From Pseudomonas sp. QS1027 (GTDB taxonomy: Bacteria; Pseudomonadota; Gammaproteobacteria; Pseudomonadales; Pseudomonadaceae), in assembly GCF_002814235.1 (NCBI RefSeq), contig NZ_PHSU01000011.1, positions 248,001 to 312,000 on the forward strand: 64,000 nucleotides of DNA. The letters run 5' to 3'. The position numbers and the translations under genes were made by a program. This document shows positions 28,062 to 39,399 of this stretch, piece by piece. The notes under the pieces are model-generated. The model did not search any database. It worked only from the letters and a program-made list of their open reading frames with translations, and was not told where the DNA came from. Position 1 is the stretch's first letter. Every line of letters starts with the position of its first letter.

Positions 28062-28700
28062 TCAGGCTGCTGGCGTTTCGGGGTCGCGCTTGCGCTTGTT
28101 GCCCATGCGCACGCCGATATCCATCAGGAACTGGAAAAACCCTTCCTGATCTTCCAGCACATTGCTCCAGAACGGCGAGTGGTACAGCGCGACAGCGCCA
28201 TGCACCAGGGCCCAGGCGGCGCAGTAGTGGAAGTACGGCGGCACGTCCTCGAGCTTGCCTTCGCTGATGCGGCCCTTGATCAGCAAGGTCAGGCGTTCGA
28301 AGTTGGACGCGCGGATCTTGTGCAGTTCCTCGACCATCTCCGGTACCTGGTGGCCCTTGACCACTTTTTCTTCCAGGCGGTCGAACAGGCGATAACGCTG
28401 GGGATCGCGCATGCGGAATTCGAAGTAGGCCCGGGACAGGGCTTCCTTGTCCTTGTCGACATCCGCCGAGTGCAGCAGCTCGTTCAAATCACGCTCGTAG
28501 TCGAGCATCAGGCGCAGGTAGATCTCCGCCTTGGATTTGAAATGCTTGTAGATGGTGCCTTTGCCGATACCGACGGCATCCGCGATCATCTCGACGGTGA
28601 CACTGTCTTCACCTTGTTCGAGGAACAGCTTTAGCGCGGTATCGAGAATTTCCTGCTCGCGGCGACGAAACTCACGGACCTTACGGGGTTCTTTATGCAT
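28062..28700 (-). CDS. TetR-family transcriptional regulator
   Basis: Regulator of 212 residues with an N-terminal helix-turn-helix (about residues 20-65; TVEMIADAVGIGKGTIYKHF) and an all-helical ligand domain. The start at 28700 (MHKEPRKVREF) is preferred over 28757, which gives an atypical extension. By gene order it corresponds to the TetR gene next to tatD in P. aeruginosa (PA2957). Its ligand is unknown. Confidence 0.87.
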   Translation of the reverse strand: MHKEPRKVREFRRREQEILDTALKLFLEQGEDSVTVEMIADAVGIGKGTIYKHFKSKAEIYLRLMLDYERDLNELLHSADVDKDKEALSRAYFEFRMRDPQRYRLFDRLEEKVVKGHQVPEMVEELHKIRASNFERLTLLIKGRISEGKLEDVPPYFHYCAAWALVHGAVALYHSPFWSNVLEDQEGFFQFLMDIGVRMGNKRKRDPETPAA

Positions 28701-28961
28701 AAGAAAAGGTCTGTAGGGGCAAAATCGAAGCCAAGTATTATGCCTGACTCGCGCCAAATTGCACGAATCATCCGAGGCTTTTCGTTTTCACTGTCGACGA
28801 ATCAGGCCGCCTCGGTCAGAAAGTCTTCGCCGGGGTCACGGATCGTCGCCACCGTCGGCCGTCGAAAAGCCTCCTGGCACGATGAGAACTCAACAGAAGC
28901 GCCTGTATTCCAAATCTGTTTAAAAAATGAGCAATGCTGACTGGACGTCAGGCGATCCTGA

Positions 28962-28969
28962 CCAATACT
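28962..28969 (+). promoter_or_regulatory. Possible RpoS-type -10 element of rgsA
   Basis: CCAATACT resembles the RpoS -10 consensus CTATACT. RgsA is known to depend on RpoS, and transcription from about 28976 would yield an RNA close to 120 nt. Confidence 0.5.
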
Positions 28970-28975
28970 TGAATT

Positions 28976-29093
28976 GTCGGCGCGACATCTCCCCCAAGTG
29001 GCGCGCTGATAAAGGTGCCGAAGGACCGTGTACCTTTGTTTTACTCCTAATGGTCTTAACCCGGATTCACCCCCCAGAACCCGGGTTTTTTTT
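28976..29093 (+). ncRNA. rgsA: Small regulatory RNA RgsA
   Basis: A transcript of about 118 nt is bounded by an RpoS-like -10 element and a strong intrinsic terminator (AACCCGG ... CCGGGTT, then eight T). It lies directly upstream of tatD and beside a TetR gene, the position of rgsA (PA2958.1) in P. aeruginosa. RgsA is an Hfq-associated sRNA under RpoS and, indirectly, GacA, with a role in stress and virulence. No credible ORF fits within it. The exact start is inferred. Confidence 0.75.
29058..29093 (+). terminator. Terminator of rgsA
   Basis: AACCCGG (29058-29064) pairs with CCGGGTT (29081-29087) and is followed by a T run to 29093. The T-tract lies only on the plus strand, so it serves the sRNA and not tatD. 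Confidence 0.85.
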
Positions 29094-29115
29094 GCCTTCG
29101 ATTTACCCTCTCGGC

Positions 29116-29901
29116 TCAGCCGAGCACATGGGCCAGGGGAAACAGGCGCTTGAAGTTCTCGGTGGTCTGCTCGGCGAACTGCTCGTACGGCACCCCGCGC
29201 AGCATCGCCAGGTACTCGGCGACATCGCGCACATACTGCGGCAGGTTCGGTTTGCCGCGATGGGGAATCGGCGCCAGGTATGGTGAGTCGGTTTCCACCA
29301 GCAGGCGATCGGCCGGCACCTGCCGCGCAACGTCGCGCAAGGCGTCGGCGTTGCGGAAGGTGACGATACCCGAGAGGGAAATGTAGAAGCCCAGGTCCAG
29401 CGCGGCCCTGGCCATCTCCCAGTCTTCGGTGAAGCAATGCAGCACGCCGGCCTGGGGCAGCTGCGCCTCGCGCAGCAACGCCAGGGTATCGGCGCGCGCG
29501 CCACGGGTATGGACGATCACCGGCTTGCCGGTCTGCCCGGCCGCTTGCAGGTGCAAGCGGAAGGACGCCTGCTGCAGTTCGGCGGCTTCAGGCTCGTAGT
29601 GATAATCCAGGCCGGTCTCACCGATCGCCACGACCCTGGGATGCTCAAGCTCGCGCAGCAACCAGTCGAGCGCCGGCGCGGCATCGGCCTTGACGTCCAG
29701 TGGGTGCACGCCGACCGAACAATCGACATCGGCATAACGCTCGGCCAGGGCCTTCACGTCTGCCGCATTATCGACACTCACGCCGATGCACAGGAAGTGC
29801 CCGACCCCGCGCTGACGCGCCGCGTCGAGCGCCGCATCCAGGGAGCCCGCATGTTCGGCGAGATCAAGACGGTCAAGGTGGCAATGGGAATCTACAAGCA
29901 T
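29116..29901 (-). CDS. TatD-family metal-dependent hydrolase
   Basis: Predicted DNase/hydrolase of 261 residues. Metal ligands are visible in the N-terminal DSHCHLD, in AIGETGLDYHY and in ETDSPYLAP, the standard TatD set. It is the first conserved gene of the tatD-pilZ-holB-tmk-mltG-pabC series, all on the minus strand. Confidence 0.9.
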   Translation of the reverse strand: MLVDSHCHLDRLDLAEHAGSLDAALDAARQRGVGHFLCIGVSVDNAADVKALAERYADVDCSVGVHPLDVKADAAPALDWLLRELEHPRVVAIGETGLDYHYEPEAAELQQASFRLHLQAAGQTGKPVIVHTRGARADTLALLREAQLPQAGVLHCFTEDWEMARAALDLGFYISLSGIVTFRNADALRDVARQVPADRLLVETDSPYLAPIPHRGKPNLPQYVRDVAEYLAMLRGVPYEQFAEQTTENFKRLFPLAHVLG

Positions 29902-29914
29902 AAAAAGGCGACAA

Positions 29915-30271
29915 CTACATCGTATGGGTGGGACGGTCGGACTTCAGGGCGCCGGCCAGGTGGGTTTCGATCTTGCTGCGAGCGCTATTGTCACCGTCGT
30001 TGAATTGCACACCGACGCCCGCCGCGCGGTTGCCCTGGGCACCCTTGGGGGTAATCCAGGCGACCTTGCCGGCGACCGGGATCTTTTCCGGCTCGTCCAT
30101 CAGGTTGAGCAACATGAACACCTCGTCGCCCAGCTTGTAGCTCTTGCTGGTAGGGATGAACAGGCCACCATTCTTGATAAATGGCATATAGGCCGCGTAC
30201 AGCACGGACTTGTCCTTGATGGTCAGGGACAGGATGCCGTTGCGCGGGCCGGGACCAATGGGTTCGTTCAT
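29915..30271 (-). CDS. pilZ: Type IV pilus assembly protein PilZ
   Basis: Single PilZ domain of 118 residues, required for type IV pilus assembly in Pseudomonas. It lacks an RxxxR motif, as founding PilZ does; this protein does not bind c-di-GMP in P. aeruginosa. The C-terminal sequence NRAAGVGVQFNDGD is typical. The start at 30271 (MNEPIGPGP) fits the family; the longer frame extends into the holB gap. holB is 43 bases upstream. Confidence 0.92.
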   Translation of the reverse strand: MNEPIGPGPRNGILSLTIKDKSVLYAAYMPFIKNGGLFIPTSKSYKLGDEVFMLLNLMDEPEKIPVAGKVAWITPKGAQGNRAAGVGVQFNDGDNSARSKIETHLAGALKSDRPTHTM

Positions 30272-30314
30272 ACTCGCTCCGGTCATGCAGATAGCCGATT
30301 CTAGGCCCATCGCC

Positions 30315-31935
<1,621 letters not shown>

Positions 31936-31945
31936 TTAATCTGGG

Positions 31946-33232
31946 TCATTGCGAGTCTTTCGCCTCGGCGTCGGTTGACGCGGGTGCCGCGGGTACAGGT
32001 TCGACAACCGGGGCCGGTGCGGGTTTCGACGCCGACTCGGACGCCTCGGGAGCCGGGCTCTGGACCGAGGTCGGCGCTGTCGCCGGGGCGGCCGCCGGAG
32101 CCGTCGGCTCAGGTGCGGCTGCCGGAACAGGCGTCGGGATCGTCGGTGCAGGTGCAGCTGTCGGAGCAGACGTCGGAACCGCTGGCGCAGGTGCAGTTGC
32201 CGGCGCGGGGCTGGAGCGGTAGTCGGCCCGGCGCTTGAGCTGGAACTCGCGCACCGCGTTGTTATGGGAATCCAGGTCGTCGGAGAAGACATGGCTGCCA
32301 TCGCCGCGCGCGACGAAGTACAGGCTGTTGCCCGCTACCGGGTTCAACGCGGCATGGATCGCCTCGCGTCCGACCATGGCAATCGGGGTCGGCGGCAGGC
32401 CGGCGTTCATGTAGGTATTGTAGGGGTTGGCCTCACGCAGATGGGCACGGGTGAGCTTGCCGGTATAACGCTCGCCCAGGCCGTAGATCACCGTCGGGTC
32501 GGTCTGCAACAACATGCCCTGCTGCATCCGCCGCACGAATACCCCGGCGATCTGGCCACGCTCCTGGGGCACGCCGGTTTCCTTTTCCACCAGCGAGGCC
32601 ATGATCAGGGCCTGATAGGGCTCGGTGTAAGGCGCATCAGGGGAGCGCTTCTGCCACTCCTGGGCCAGGACGCTGTCCAGGCGATCATAGGCCTTCTCCA
32701 ACAGTTCGGCATCGGTCATGCCGCGCACGAAGCGGTAGGTGTCCGGGAAAAAGCGCCCTTCGGCGAACACGCCCTTGTGCCCCAGCTTGGTCATGACTTC
32801 GCTGTCACTGAGACCGGCCAGGGTCTGCTGGAGCTTTTCGTTCTTGGCCAGAGCCGCACGCACCTGGCGGAAATTCCAGCCCTCGACCAGGGTCAGGCTG
32901 TACTGCACCACTTCGCCGCGCTGCCACAGTGACAGCAGCGCACGTACGTCCATGCCCGGTGTGATCCGGTATTCGCCACTGTGCAACGGCACGCCGGCAA
33001 GATTGAAGCGCCAGTAGAGGCGCAACCAGAAGGCGTCCTTGAGCAAGCCTTCGGACTCGAGGCGATTGAACGTGCCCGTCGGTGTCGCACCGGCCGGGAC
33101 ATCCAGCAGTTGTTCCTGCGTCAGGTTGAGGGGCTGCTCCAGTGCCGAATGCAGCTTCCAGGCAGAACCGCCCAGCAGCAAACCGGCCAGCACCAGAACG
33201 GCTTGCAGCAGCACCAAGAATTTACGTCTCAA
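31946..33232 (-). CDS. mltG: Endolytic murein transglycosylase MltG
   Basis: Inner-membrane-anchored lytic transglycosylase that cleaves nascent glycan strands. An N-terminal membrane helix (FLVLLQAVLVLAGLLLGG) is followed by a LysM-like region and the YceG domain, whose catalytic glutamate sits in MASLVEKETGVPQE. I favour a TTG start at 33232, just after the pabC stop, with GGAAG as ribosome site (428 residues). The last 80-90 residues are an Ala/Pro-rich tail not needed for catalysis. Confidence 0.88.
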   Translation of the reverse strand: MRRKFLVLLQAVLVLAGLLLGGSAWKLHSALEQPLNLTQEQLLDVPAGATPTGTFNRLESEGLLKDAFWLRLYWRFNLAGVPLHSGEYRITPGMDVRALLSLWQRGEVVQYSLTLVEGWNFRQVRAALAKNEKLQQTLAGLSDSEVMTKLGHKGVFAEGRFFPDTYRFVRGMTDAELLEKAYDRLDSVLAQEWQKRSPDAPYTEPYQALIMASLVEKETGVPQERGQIAGVFVRRMQQGMLLQTDPTVIYGLGERYTGKLTRAHLREANPYNTYMNAGLPPTPIAMVGREAIHAALNPVAGNSLYFVARGDGSHVFSDDLDSHNNAVREFQLKRRADYRSSPAPATAPAPAVPTSAPTAAPAPTIPTPVPAAAPEPTAPAAAPATAPTSVQSPAPEASESASKPAPAPVVEPVPAAPASTDAEAKDSQ

Positions 33233-33233
33233 T

Positions 33234-34049
33234 TCAAACTTCCAATAGCGCGCGGGCAATGCCTTGCAGTTTACGGGTGAGCGGGCCAACCGACCAGCTC
33301 AGGTCGGTAAAAGCCCGAACAGGCCAGACACCGTAGACGCTGTTACAGAGAAAGACTTCATCAGCTTGCCGGAATTGCTCCAGGCTGATGTCGGAAATAT
33401 CTATGGGTATCGCCAGTGCCTGGGCTTCTTCCAACAGCTGCGCCCGCATCACTCCCGCTACGCCGCAACGGCTGAGGTCAGCGGTGAAGAGCATACCCTG
33501 ACGCACCAGAAACAGATTGCTGAACACCCCTTCGATCACCCGACCCGAGGTGTCGAGCATCAGGCCCTCGGCATGTTCGGCACCCTGCCACTCTGCACGG
33601 GCCAGGACCTGTTCCAGGCGATTGAGATGTTTGAGCCCGGCCAGCAAGGGCTGCTCGGACAAACGCGTCGCACAGGGGAAAAGACCAATACCCTGTTGCG
33701 CGTAGGCCTGTGGATAAGTGGGTAACGGGCTACCTTGCAGGATACGCCGCGGCACAGCCTGCGCCGAGGTCGCGTAGCCGCGCTGGCTATCACCACGGGT
33801 GAGGATCAGCTTGAGCACGCCCTCCCCCAGTGCCGCAGCGTAAGCGAGCAGCTCGCGGCGAACCCACTCGTGATCCGCCGCGATACCCAGCCGTCGACAG
33901 CCTTCAGCCAGGCGTTGCAGGTGCCGCTCGAGCAGCAACGGTCGACCGCCCTTGACGGCAAAGGTCTCGAACAGACCATCGCCGTAGGCCAGGCCGCGGT
34001 CCTTGAGGGACAACGCATCGCCCGGCTGGCCGTCGACCCAGCTTTCCAT
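33234..34049 (-). CDS. pabC: Aminodeoxychorismate lyase
   Basis: PLP enzyme of 271 residues that releases pyruvate from aminodeoxychorismate to yield p-aminobenzoate for folate. The fold type IV features are RGLAYGDGLFET, the lysine-bearing LKHLNRLEQVLA and LDTSGRVIEGVFSNLFLV. The ATG at 34049 overlaps the fabF stop by one base (TGATG); an in-frame GTG three bases upstream is the alternative. Confidence 0.93.
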   Translation of the reverse strand: MESWVDGQPGDALSLKDRGLAYGDGLFETFAVKGGRPLLLERHLQRLAEGCRRLGIAADHEWVRRELLAYAAALGEGVLKLILTRGDSQRGYATSAQAVPRRILQGSPLPTYPQAYAQQGIGLFPCATRLSEQPLLAGLKHLNRLEQVLARAEWQGAEHAEGLMLDTSGRVIEGVFSNLFLVRQGMLFTADLSRCGVAGVMRAQLLEEAQALAIPIDISDISLEQFRQADEVFLCNSVYGVWPVRAFTDLSWSVGPLTRKLQGIARALLEV

Positions 34050-35293
34050 CACCCGGCGAACCGGCGGAACACCAGGGAGCCGTTGGTACCGCCAAAGCCG
34101 AAGGAGTTGGACAGCACCACATCGATGGGCATCCGCCGGGCTTCGTGGGGCACGAAATCCAGGTCGCAGCCTTCATCGGGCTCGTCGAGGTTGATGGTCG
34201 GCGGCGCCACCTGGTCGGCGATGGCCAGCACACTGAAAATCGCCTCGATGGCACCGGCGGCGCCCAGCAGGTGGCCGGTCATCGACTTGGTGGAGCTGAT
34301 CGCCATCTGGTAGGCGTGCTCACCGAACACCCGCTTGATCGCCTCGGCTTCGGCCAGGTCGCCGGCCGGGGTCGAAGTGCCGTGGGCATTGATGTACTGC
34401 ACCTGATCCAGGTTCAGCTTGGCATCACGCATCGCGTTGGCGATGCAACGGGCCGCACCGGCGCCGTCGGCGGGTGGCGAGGTCATGTGGTAGGCGTCGC
34501 CGCTCATGCCGAAGCCGATCAGCTCGGCGTAGATGGTCGCGCCACGGGCCTTGGCGTGCTCCAGCTCTTCGAGCACCAGGGCGCCGGCACCGTCGGACAG
34601 CACGAAGCCGTCACGGCCCTTGTCCCACGGACGGCTGGCACGGGCCGGCTCGTCATTACGCGTGGACAGCGCGCGAGACGCGCCGAAACCACCCATGCCG
34701 AGGCCGCAGGCGGCCATTTCGGCGCCGCCGGCAATCATCACATCGGCTTCATCGTAGGCAATGTTGCGCGCCGCCATGCCGATACAGTGGGTGCCGGTGG
34801 TGCACGCCGTCGCGATGGCATAGTTCGGCCCCTGGGCACCCAGGTGGATGGACAGGAAACCGGAAATCATATTGATGATCGAACCGGGCACGAAGAACGG
34901 CGAAATGCGCCGTGGGCCCTGGTCGTGCAACGTGCGGCAGGTTTCCTCGATATTGGTCAGGCCGCCAATACCCGAACCCATGGCCACGCCGATGCGCTCA
35001 CGGTTGGCATCGGTGACTTCAAGGCCGGCGTTACGCACTGCCTGGAAACCGGCTGCCAGGCCGTATTGAATGAACAGGTCGAGTTTGCGGGCTTCTTTGG
35101 CCGACAAGTACTCTTCGACATTGAAACCTTTTACCGAGCCGCCAAAACGGGTGGTATAGGCAGAAAGGTCCGTGTGTTCGATCAGACCAATGCCACTACG
35201 GCCAGCCAGGATGCCTTGCCAGGTACTCGGAACATCCGTACCCAATGGCGACAACATCCCCATGCCGGTGACTACGACGCGTCTACGCGACAC
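34049..35293 (-). CDS. fabF: 3-oxoacyl-ACP synthase II
   Basis: Condensing enzyme of 414 residues that elongates acyl-ACP and favours cis-unsaturated chains. The catalytic cysteine is at about 164 ([10 protein letters not shown]), with the two histidines in [11 protein letters not shown] and [12 protein letters not shown]. The GTG start at 35293 follows AAAGGAGAG. An intrinsic terminator separates it from acpP, so read-through sets its level relative to ACP. Confidence 0.94.
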   Translation of the reverse strand: MSRRRVVVTGMGMLSPLGTDVPSTWQGILAGRSGIGLIEHTDLSAYTTRFGGSVKGFNVEEYLSAKEARKLDLFIQYGLAAGFQAVRNAGLEVTDANRERIGVAMGSGIGGLTNIEETCRTLHDQGPRRISPFFVPGSIINMISGFLSIHLGAQGPNYAIATACTTGTHCIGMAARNIAYDEADVMIAGGAEMAACGLGMGGFGASRALSTRNDEPARASRPWDKGRDGFVLSDGAGALVLEELEHAKARGATIYAELIGFGMSGDAYHMTSPPADGAGAARCIANAMRDAKLNLDQVQYINAHGTSTPAGDLAEAEAIKRVFGEHAYQMAISSTKSMTGHLLGAAGAIEAIFSVLAIADQVAPPTINLDEPDEGCDLDFVPHEARRMPIDVVLSNSFGFGGTNGSLVFRRFAG

Positions 35294-35341
35294 AGCACTC
35301 TCCTTTATCCTGTTGACGACACTTTGCCTCACACCTTAAAG

Positions 35342-35376
35342 AAAAAACCGCACGCCGTAATGGCAGTGCGGTTTTT
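35342..35376. terminator. Terminator between acpP and fabF
   Basis: AAAAAACCGCAC pairs with GTGCGGTTTTT around a 12-base loop, with A/T runs on both sides. On the minus strand it follows acpP and would end part of the transcripts before fabF, in keeping with the large excess of ACP needed by the cell. Confidence 0.85.
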
Positions 35377-35405
35377 CCATGACAGCAGGCAACGATTACA
35401 AACTA

Positions 35406-35642
35406 TTACGCCTGATGGGCCACAATGTAATCGATAGCGAATTGTACGGTAGTGATTTTTTCAGCTTCTTCGTCAGGGATTTCGGTCTCGAATTCCTCTT
35501 CCAGAGCCATCACAAGCTCAACGGTGTCAAGGGAGTCGGCACCCAGGTCTTCAACGAAGGAAGAAGTGAGGCTCACTTCTTCTTCCTTGACGCCCAGTTG
35601 CTCGGCAACGATTTTCTTGACGCGTTCTTCGATGGTGCTCAT
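35406..35642 (-). CDS. acpP: Acyl carrier protein
   Basis: Acidic 78-residue carrier protein. The phosphopantetheine site is Ser37 in [20 protein letters not shown], the standard Pseudomonas sequence. It has its own 196-base upstream region and a terminator just after it, and is part of the fabD-fabG-acpP-fabF cluster. Confidence 0.97.
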   Translation of the reverse strand: MSTIEERVKKIVAEQLGVKEEEVSLTSSFVEDLGADSLDTVELVMALEEEFETEIPDEEAEKITTVQFAIDYIVAHQA

Positions 35643-35838
35643 ACCTTGTTTTCACTCCTAATGGAAAAATTCAGGCAGCTGGCCGGTAGGTAAGTGTATA
35701 GAAAGGCTTTTCAGCTTTTCAACCGAAAGCTTCAGCCTTTGTCCCCCTTTGCCCTCTGCCCCTCAATAAGTTGCAGCTTTATAACGGATTTTAGACAGCT
35801 GGTATGACATTTTTTTGAAGCAATCCGTCACATTTGAA

Positions 35839-36579
35839 TTACATGTACATCCCGCCGTTCACCGGGATTGTAGCCCCAGTCACGTATGCCGCACCGTCCG
35901 AGGCCAAAAAAGCGACCACTTGCGCGATCTCTTGAGCCTGGCCCAGACGGCCCAGCGGAATCTGCGTCAGCAAGGCCTCACGCTGCGCTTCAGGCAATTC
36001 ACGGGTCATATCGGTGTCGATGAACCCTGGGGCCACCGAGTTTACCGTAATCGAGCGCGAACCGACTTCACGCGCCAGTGCACGACTAAAACCTTCGAGG
36101 CCGGCCTTGGCTGCTGCGTAGTTTACTTGGCCTGCGTTGCCCATGGCACCCACTACCGAACCAATATTGATGATTCGGCCCCAACGGGCCTTGGTCATGC
36201 CGCGCAGAACGCCCTTGGACAGGCGGAACAGGCTGTTGAGGTTGGTATCGACCACGTCGTACCACTCGTCATCTTTCATCCGCATCATCAGGTTATCGCG
36301 GGTGATGCCGGCATTATTGACCAGGATCGCCGGCGCACCGAACTGCTCGCTGATGCTCGACAGCACTGCGGCAACCGACTCATCGCTGGTTACATTAAGC
36401 TCCAGGCCGGTGCCTTGAATGCCATGTTCCTTGAGGGTCGCGGCAATCCGCTCGGCACCCGAGGCCGAGGTCGCGGTGCCGATGACCACGGCGCCAAGAC
36501 GCCCCAGCTCGAGGGCGATGGCTTGGCCGATGCCACGGCTGGCGCCGGTGACCAGTGCAACTTTACCTTGCAGACTCAT
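35839..36579 (-). CDS. fabG: 3-oxoacyl-ACP reductase
   Basis: Short-chain dehydrogenase of 246 residues. The NADPH-binding TGASRGIG motif is at 11-18 and the catalytic triad Ser141, Tyr154, Lys158 is in NIGSVVGAMGNAGQVNYAAAK. The start at 36579 (MSLQGKVALV) follows ATCAGGAGAA; the longer frame to 36663 overlaps fabD. The fabD gene ends 16 bases upstream. Confidence 0.96.
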   Translation of the reverse strand: MSLQGKVALVTGASRGIGQAIALELGRLGAVVIGTATSASGAERIAATLKEHGIQGTGLELNVTSDESVAAVLSSISEQFGAPAILVNNAGITRDNLMMRMKDDEWYDVVDTNLNSLFRLSKGVLRGMTKARWGRIINIGSVVGAMGNAGQVNYAAAKAGLEGFSRALAREVGSRSITVNSVAPGFIDTDMTRELPEAQREALLTQIPLGRLGQAQEIAQVVAFLASDGAAYVTGATIPVNGGMYM

Positions 36580-36595
36580 GCAGGCTTCTCCTGAT

Positions 36596-37534
36596 TCAGG
36601 CCCGCGCCGCGCGCGTGGCGGCGAAGGCATCCGGGGTGTTGAGGTTGGAAGTATTGACGCCATCGGCGCAACGCTTGTTCAGGCCGGCCAGCACCTTGCC
36701 GGGACCGCATTCGACCAGCTCGGTGGCGCCGTTGGCCGCCAGGCACTGGACCGACTCGACCCAACGCACTGGCTTGTAAAGTTGTTCCAGCAGGTCGCGC
36801 TTGAGGGTCGCGAGATCCGTGGCCACCTGGGCACTGACGTTCTGCACCAACGGGATCTGCGGTGCCTGCCAGTCGATGGCGGCAACGGATTCGGCGAAGC
36901 GCTCGGCGGCCGGGCGCATCAGTTCGCAATGCGACGGTACGCTGACCGGCAGCGGCAGGGCACGCTTGGCGCCCTTGGCCTTGCAGGCTTCCATGGCGCG
37001 TTCGACGGCGGCCTTGGCGCCGGCGATCACCACCTGGCCTGGCGAGTTGAAGTTCACCGCACTGACCACTTCGCCCTGGGCGGATTCGGCGCACGCCGCA
37101 ATCACATCGGCATCGTCCAGCCCGAGGATCGCCGCCATGGCGCCCTGCCCGGCCGGAACGGCTTCCTGCATCAGTTGGCCACGGCGCTCCACCAGCTTCA
37201 CCGCATCACCCAGGCTCAGGCTGCCAGCGGCAACCAGCGCACTGTATTCGCCCAGGCTGTGACCGGCGACATAGGCCGGACGCGCACCGCCTTCAGCCAG
37301 CCACAGGCGCCACAAGGCAATGGAAGCGGTAAGGATCGCGGGTTGAGTCTTGTCGGTCTGGTTCAGTTGCTCTTCCGGCCCCTGCTGGGTCAGCGCCCAG
37401 AGGTCATAGCCCAGGGCATCGGAGGCTTCTTTGAAGGTCTCCAGGATCAGCGGGTATTGCGCGCCCAGCTCGGCGAGCATGCCGAGGGACTGCGAACCCT
37501 GTCCTGGAAAGACGAATGCGAGGGATGTAGACAT
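36596..37534 (-). CDS. fabD: Malonyl CoA-acyl carrier protein transacylase
   Basis: Enzyme of 312 residues that loads malonate on ACP. The catalytic serine is Ser93 in GHSLGEYSALVAAG, with the N-terminal FPGQGSQ motif and the histidine in VPSHCELM. The start at 37534 (MSTSLAFVFPGQGS) has AGGGGC as a weak ribosome site; the frame to 37645 adds an atypical extension. Confidence 0.95.
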   Translation of the reverse strand: MSTSLAFVFPGQGSQSLGMLAELGAQYPLILETFKEASDALGYDLWALTQQGPEEQLNQTDKTQPAILTASIALWRLWLAEGGARPAYVAGHSLGEYSALVAAGSLSLGDAVKLVERRGQLMQEAVPAGQGAMAAILGLDDADVIAACAESAQGEVVSAVNFNSPGQVVIAGAKAAVERAMEACKAKGAKRALPLPVSVPSHCELMRPAAERFAESVAAIDWQAPQIPLVQNVSAQVATDLATLKRDLLEQLYKPVRWVESVQCLAANGATELVECGPGKVLAGLNKRCADGVNTSNLNTPDAFAATRAARA

Positions 37535-37661
37535 GTAACAAGCCCCTAATGATCTTGTCGTCGAAGAATTGACGTCCCGCCTTGGCGGACGCAAGAAACT
37601 GTCAGTTTGGATGGCTGATTGAACTGAGCGGTCACATTTAAGCATTCCCGCGGGAAAACGC

Positions 37662-38672
37662 CTAAAGCAATAGCTCCTCCAGGCGACCGTGCAGACGCTC
37701 GGGAAGGTTTTCCTGGATCTCGATCAGGGCCCGGGCAATTGCGCTCTGAAAACCCTCGACACCGGCGGAGCCGTGACTCTTGATGACAATGCCCTGCAGG
37801 CCGAGAAAACTCGCGCCGTTGTGCCGTGCCGGGGCGAGATCGGCCTGCAGGCGCTTGAGCAGCGGCAGGGCCAGGGCGCCGACCAGCCGTGAGGCCAGGC
37901 TCTGCCTGAACAGCGCCTCGATCCGTGCGGCGATCATGGTCGCCAGGCCTTCGCTGGACTTGAGCAGGATATTGCCGACAAAACCGTCGCACACCACCAC
38001 ATCGGCCTCGCCGCGATACAGCCCGTCACCTTCGATGAAGCCGATGTAGTTCAGCCCTCGCGCCTGTTGCAACAGGGTCGCCGCCAGCTTGACCTGCTGG
38101 TTGCCCTTGATGTCCTCGGTACCGACATTGAGCAGCGCGACACGCGGCCGCACCACGCCAAGGGCCTCGGCGGCCACCGCACCCATCACGGCGAACTGGA
38201 ACAGGTGCTCGGCACTGCAATCGACATTCGCCCCCAGGTCCAGCAACTGGCAATAGCCGCGCTGGGTCGGGATGGCCGCGACCATGGCCGGACGATCGAT
38301 TCCCGGCAGGGTCTTGAGCACATGCCGCGACAAGGCCATCAAGGCACCGGTATTACCGGCGCTGACACAGGCCTGGACCTTGTCATCGCGCAGCAATTGC
38401 AGGGCCACGCGCATCGACGAATCCGGCTTGCCACGCAAGGCCTGGGACGGGCGCTCGTCCATGGTGATGATTTCGCTGGCGGGGGTAATCGTCAGGCGCG
38501 CGCGATCCACAGTCGGATGACTGGCGATCAGGGGTTCAAGCTGGGAAGGTTGACCGACGAGGGTCAGGTGCAGCGAGGGTGTAGCAGACAGGCAGGCAAT
38601 ACTGGCCTGGACAATGCTGCGGGGACCGAAGTCCCCGCCCATTGCGTCGATCGCGATGATCTGAGCGGACAA
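37662..38672 (-). CDS. plsX: Phosphate acyltransferase PlsX
   Basis: Enzyme of 336 residues that makes acyl-phosphate from acyl-ACP, feeding phospholipid synthesis. The N-terminal [17 protein letters not shown] signature and internal [27 protein letters not shown] are typical. It starts three bases after rpmF ends, in the order yceD-rpmF-plsX-fabD that is conserved in many bacteria. Confidence 0.95.
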   Translation of the reverse strand: MSAQIIAIDAMGGDFGPRSIVQASIACLSATPSLHLTLVGQPSQLEPLIASHPTVDRARLTITPASEIITMDERPSQALRGKPDSSMRVALQLLRDDKVQACVSAGNTGALMALSRHVLKTLPGIDRPAMVAAIPTQRGYCQLLDLGANVDCSAEHLFQFAVMGAVAAEALGVVRPRVALLNVGTEDIKGNQQVKLAATLLQQARGLNYIGFIEGDGLYRGEADVVVCDGFVGNILLKSSEGLATMIAARIEALFRQSLASRLVGALALPLLKRLQADLAPARHNGASFLGLQGIVIKSHGSAGVEGFQSAIARALIEIQENLPERLHGRLEELLL

Positions 38673-38675
38673 GAT

Positions 38676-38858
38676 TTACTCGTCAGCGCCCTTGTCGATC
38701 ACTTTACGGCCACGGTATACGCCTTCTGGCGATACGTGGTGACGCAGGTGAACTTCACCGGTGGTCTTTTCCACAGACAGGGTGCTTGCCTCGAGGGCGT
38801 CGTGCGAACGACGCATGTCACGGGCGGAGCGGGATTTTTTGTTCTGCTGAACAGCCAT
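38676..38858 (-). CDS. rpmF: 50S ribosomal protein L32
   Basis: Basic 60-residue protein starting [20 protein letters not shown], the bacterial L32 signature. The zinc-binding cysteines found in some L32 proteins are absent, giving the cysteine-free form. It lies between yceD and plsX. Confidence 0.96.
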
Positions 38859-38871
38859 AATTGATTAACTC

Positions 38872-39399
38872 CTAAACGTTTGGGTCACGCTTTAACTGCG
38901 CCAATACACTGAACGGGTTGGACCGCGTTACCTCGTCCTCGCTCGGTTCGGGCTCATCGAGCCCCGCCGGCTGCTGGCATTCTTCCGGATGATGAGCAGG
39001 CACAATGGGCAAGGCGAGCAGAAGCTCTTCCTCGATCAATGCCTGCAGATCCAAAGGATCTTCGCCCAGTTCCAGCACGTCATAACCTTTCGGCAACGAC
39101 TGGGTATTCGCACCCTCCTTCACCACAGCATAACTGCATTCGCTGTGGATCGGCAGGGTGACCAGCTCAAGACAACGCTGGCAAACCATTTTGACCTCGG
39201 TGTCGATAAAACTGTGAATCATCACAGCCTTACGTTCATCTCGTTCAAAAACGAATTTAGCCTGCACCGTACCGACAGTGTCGGAAAGCGAGTCGCAGAG
39301 TCTCTCCAAATCGGCCAGCAGCAGTTCACCTTGAAGGGTGGTGCCACGATCAGCCAATTTGCGCGGGTCAACGTGAGGTGGAATCGGGTCATTCAACAT
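38872..39399 (-). CDS. YceD/DUF177 family protein
   Basis: Protein of 175 residues with a C-x-x-C pair (MVCQRCLEL) and the motif (D/E)-(L/V)-x-E, typical of the YceD family always found upstream of rpmF; it is linked to 23S rRNA maturation in plants and bacteria. The start at 39399 fits the family. Confidence 0.88.
   Translation of the reverse strand: MLNDPIPPHVDPRKLADRGTTLQGELLLADLERLCDSLSDTVGTVQAKFVFERDERKAVMIHSFIDTEVKMVCQRCLELVTLPIHSECSYAVVKEGANTQSLPKGYDVLELGEDPLDLQALIEEELLLALPIVPAHHPEECQQPAGLDEPEPSEDEVTRSNPFSVLAQLKRDPNV

Larger units (their letters stand above)
28701..29115. other. TetR-tatD intergenic region carrying rgsA
   Basis: These 415 bases hold the TetR promoter region at the left and the sRNA rgsA at the right. 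A 28802-29437 frame on the minus strand overlaps tatD in another frame and lacks a ribosome site, so I do not call it. Confidence 0.7.

Noticed and set aside
27927..28634. Plus-strand frame over the REPIN and TetR gene
   Set aside because: It starts in REPIN sequence and mirrors the TetR gene.
28802..29437. A minus-strand gene beside rgsA
   Set aside because: It overlaps tatD in another frame, lacks a ribosome site, and crosses the sRNA.
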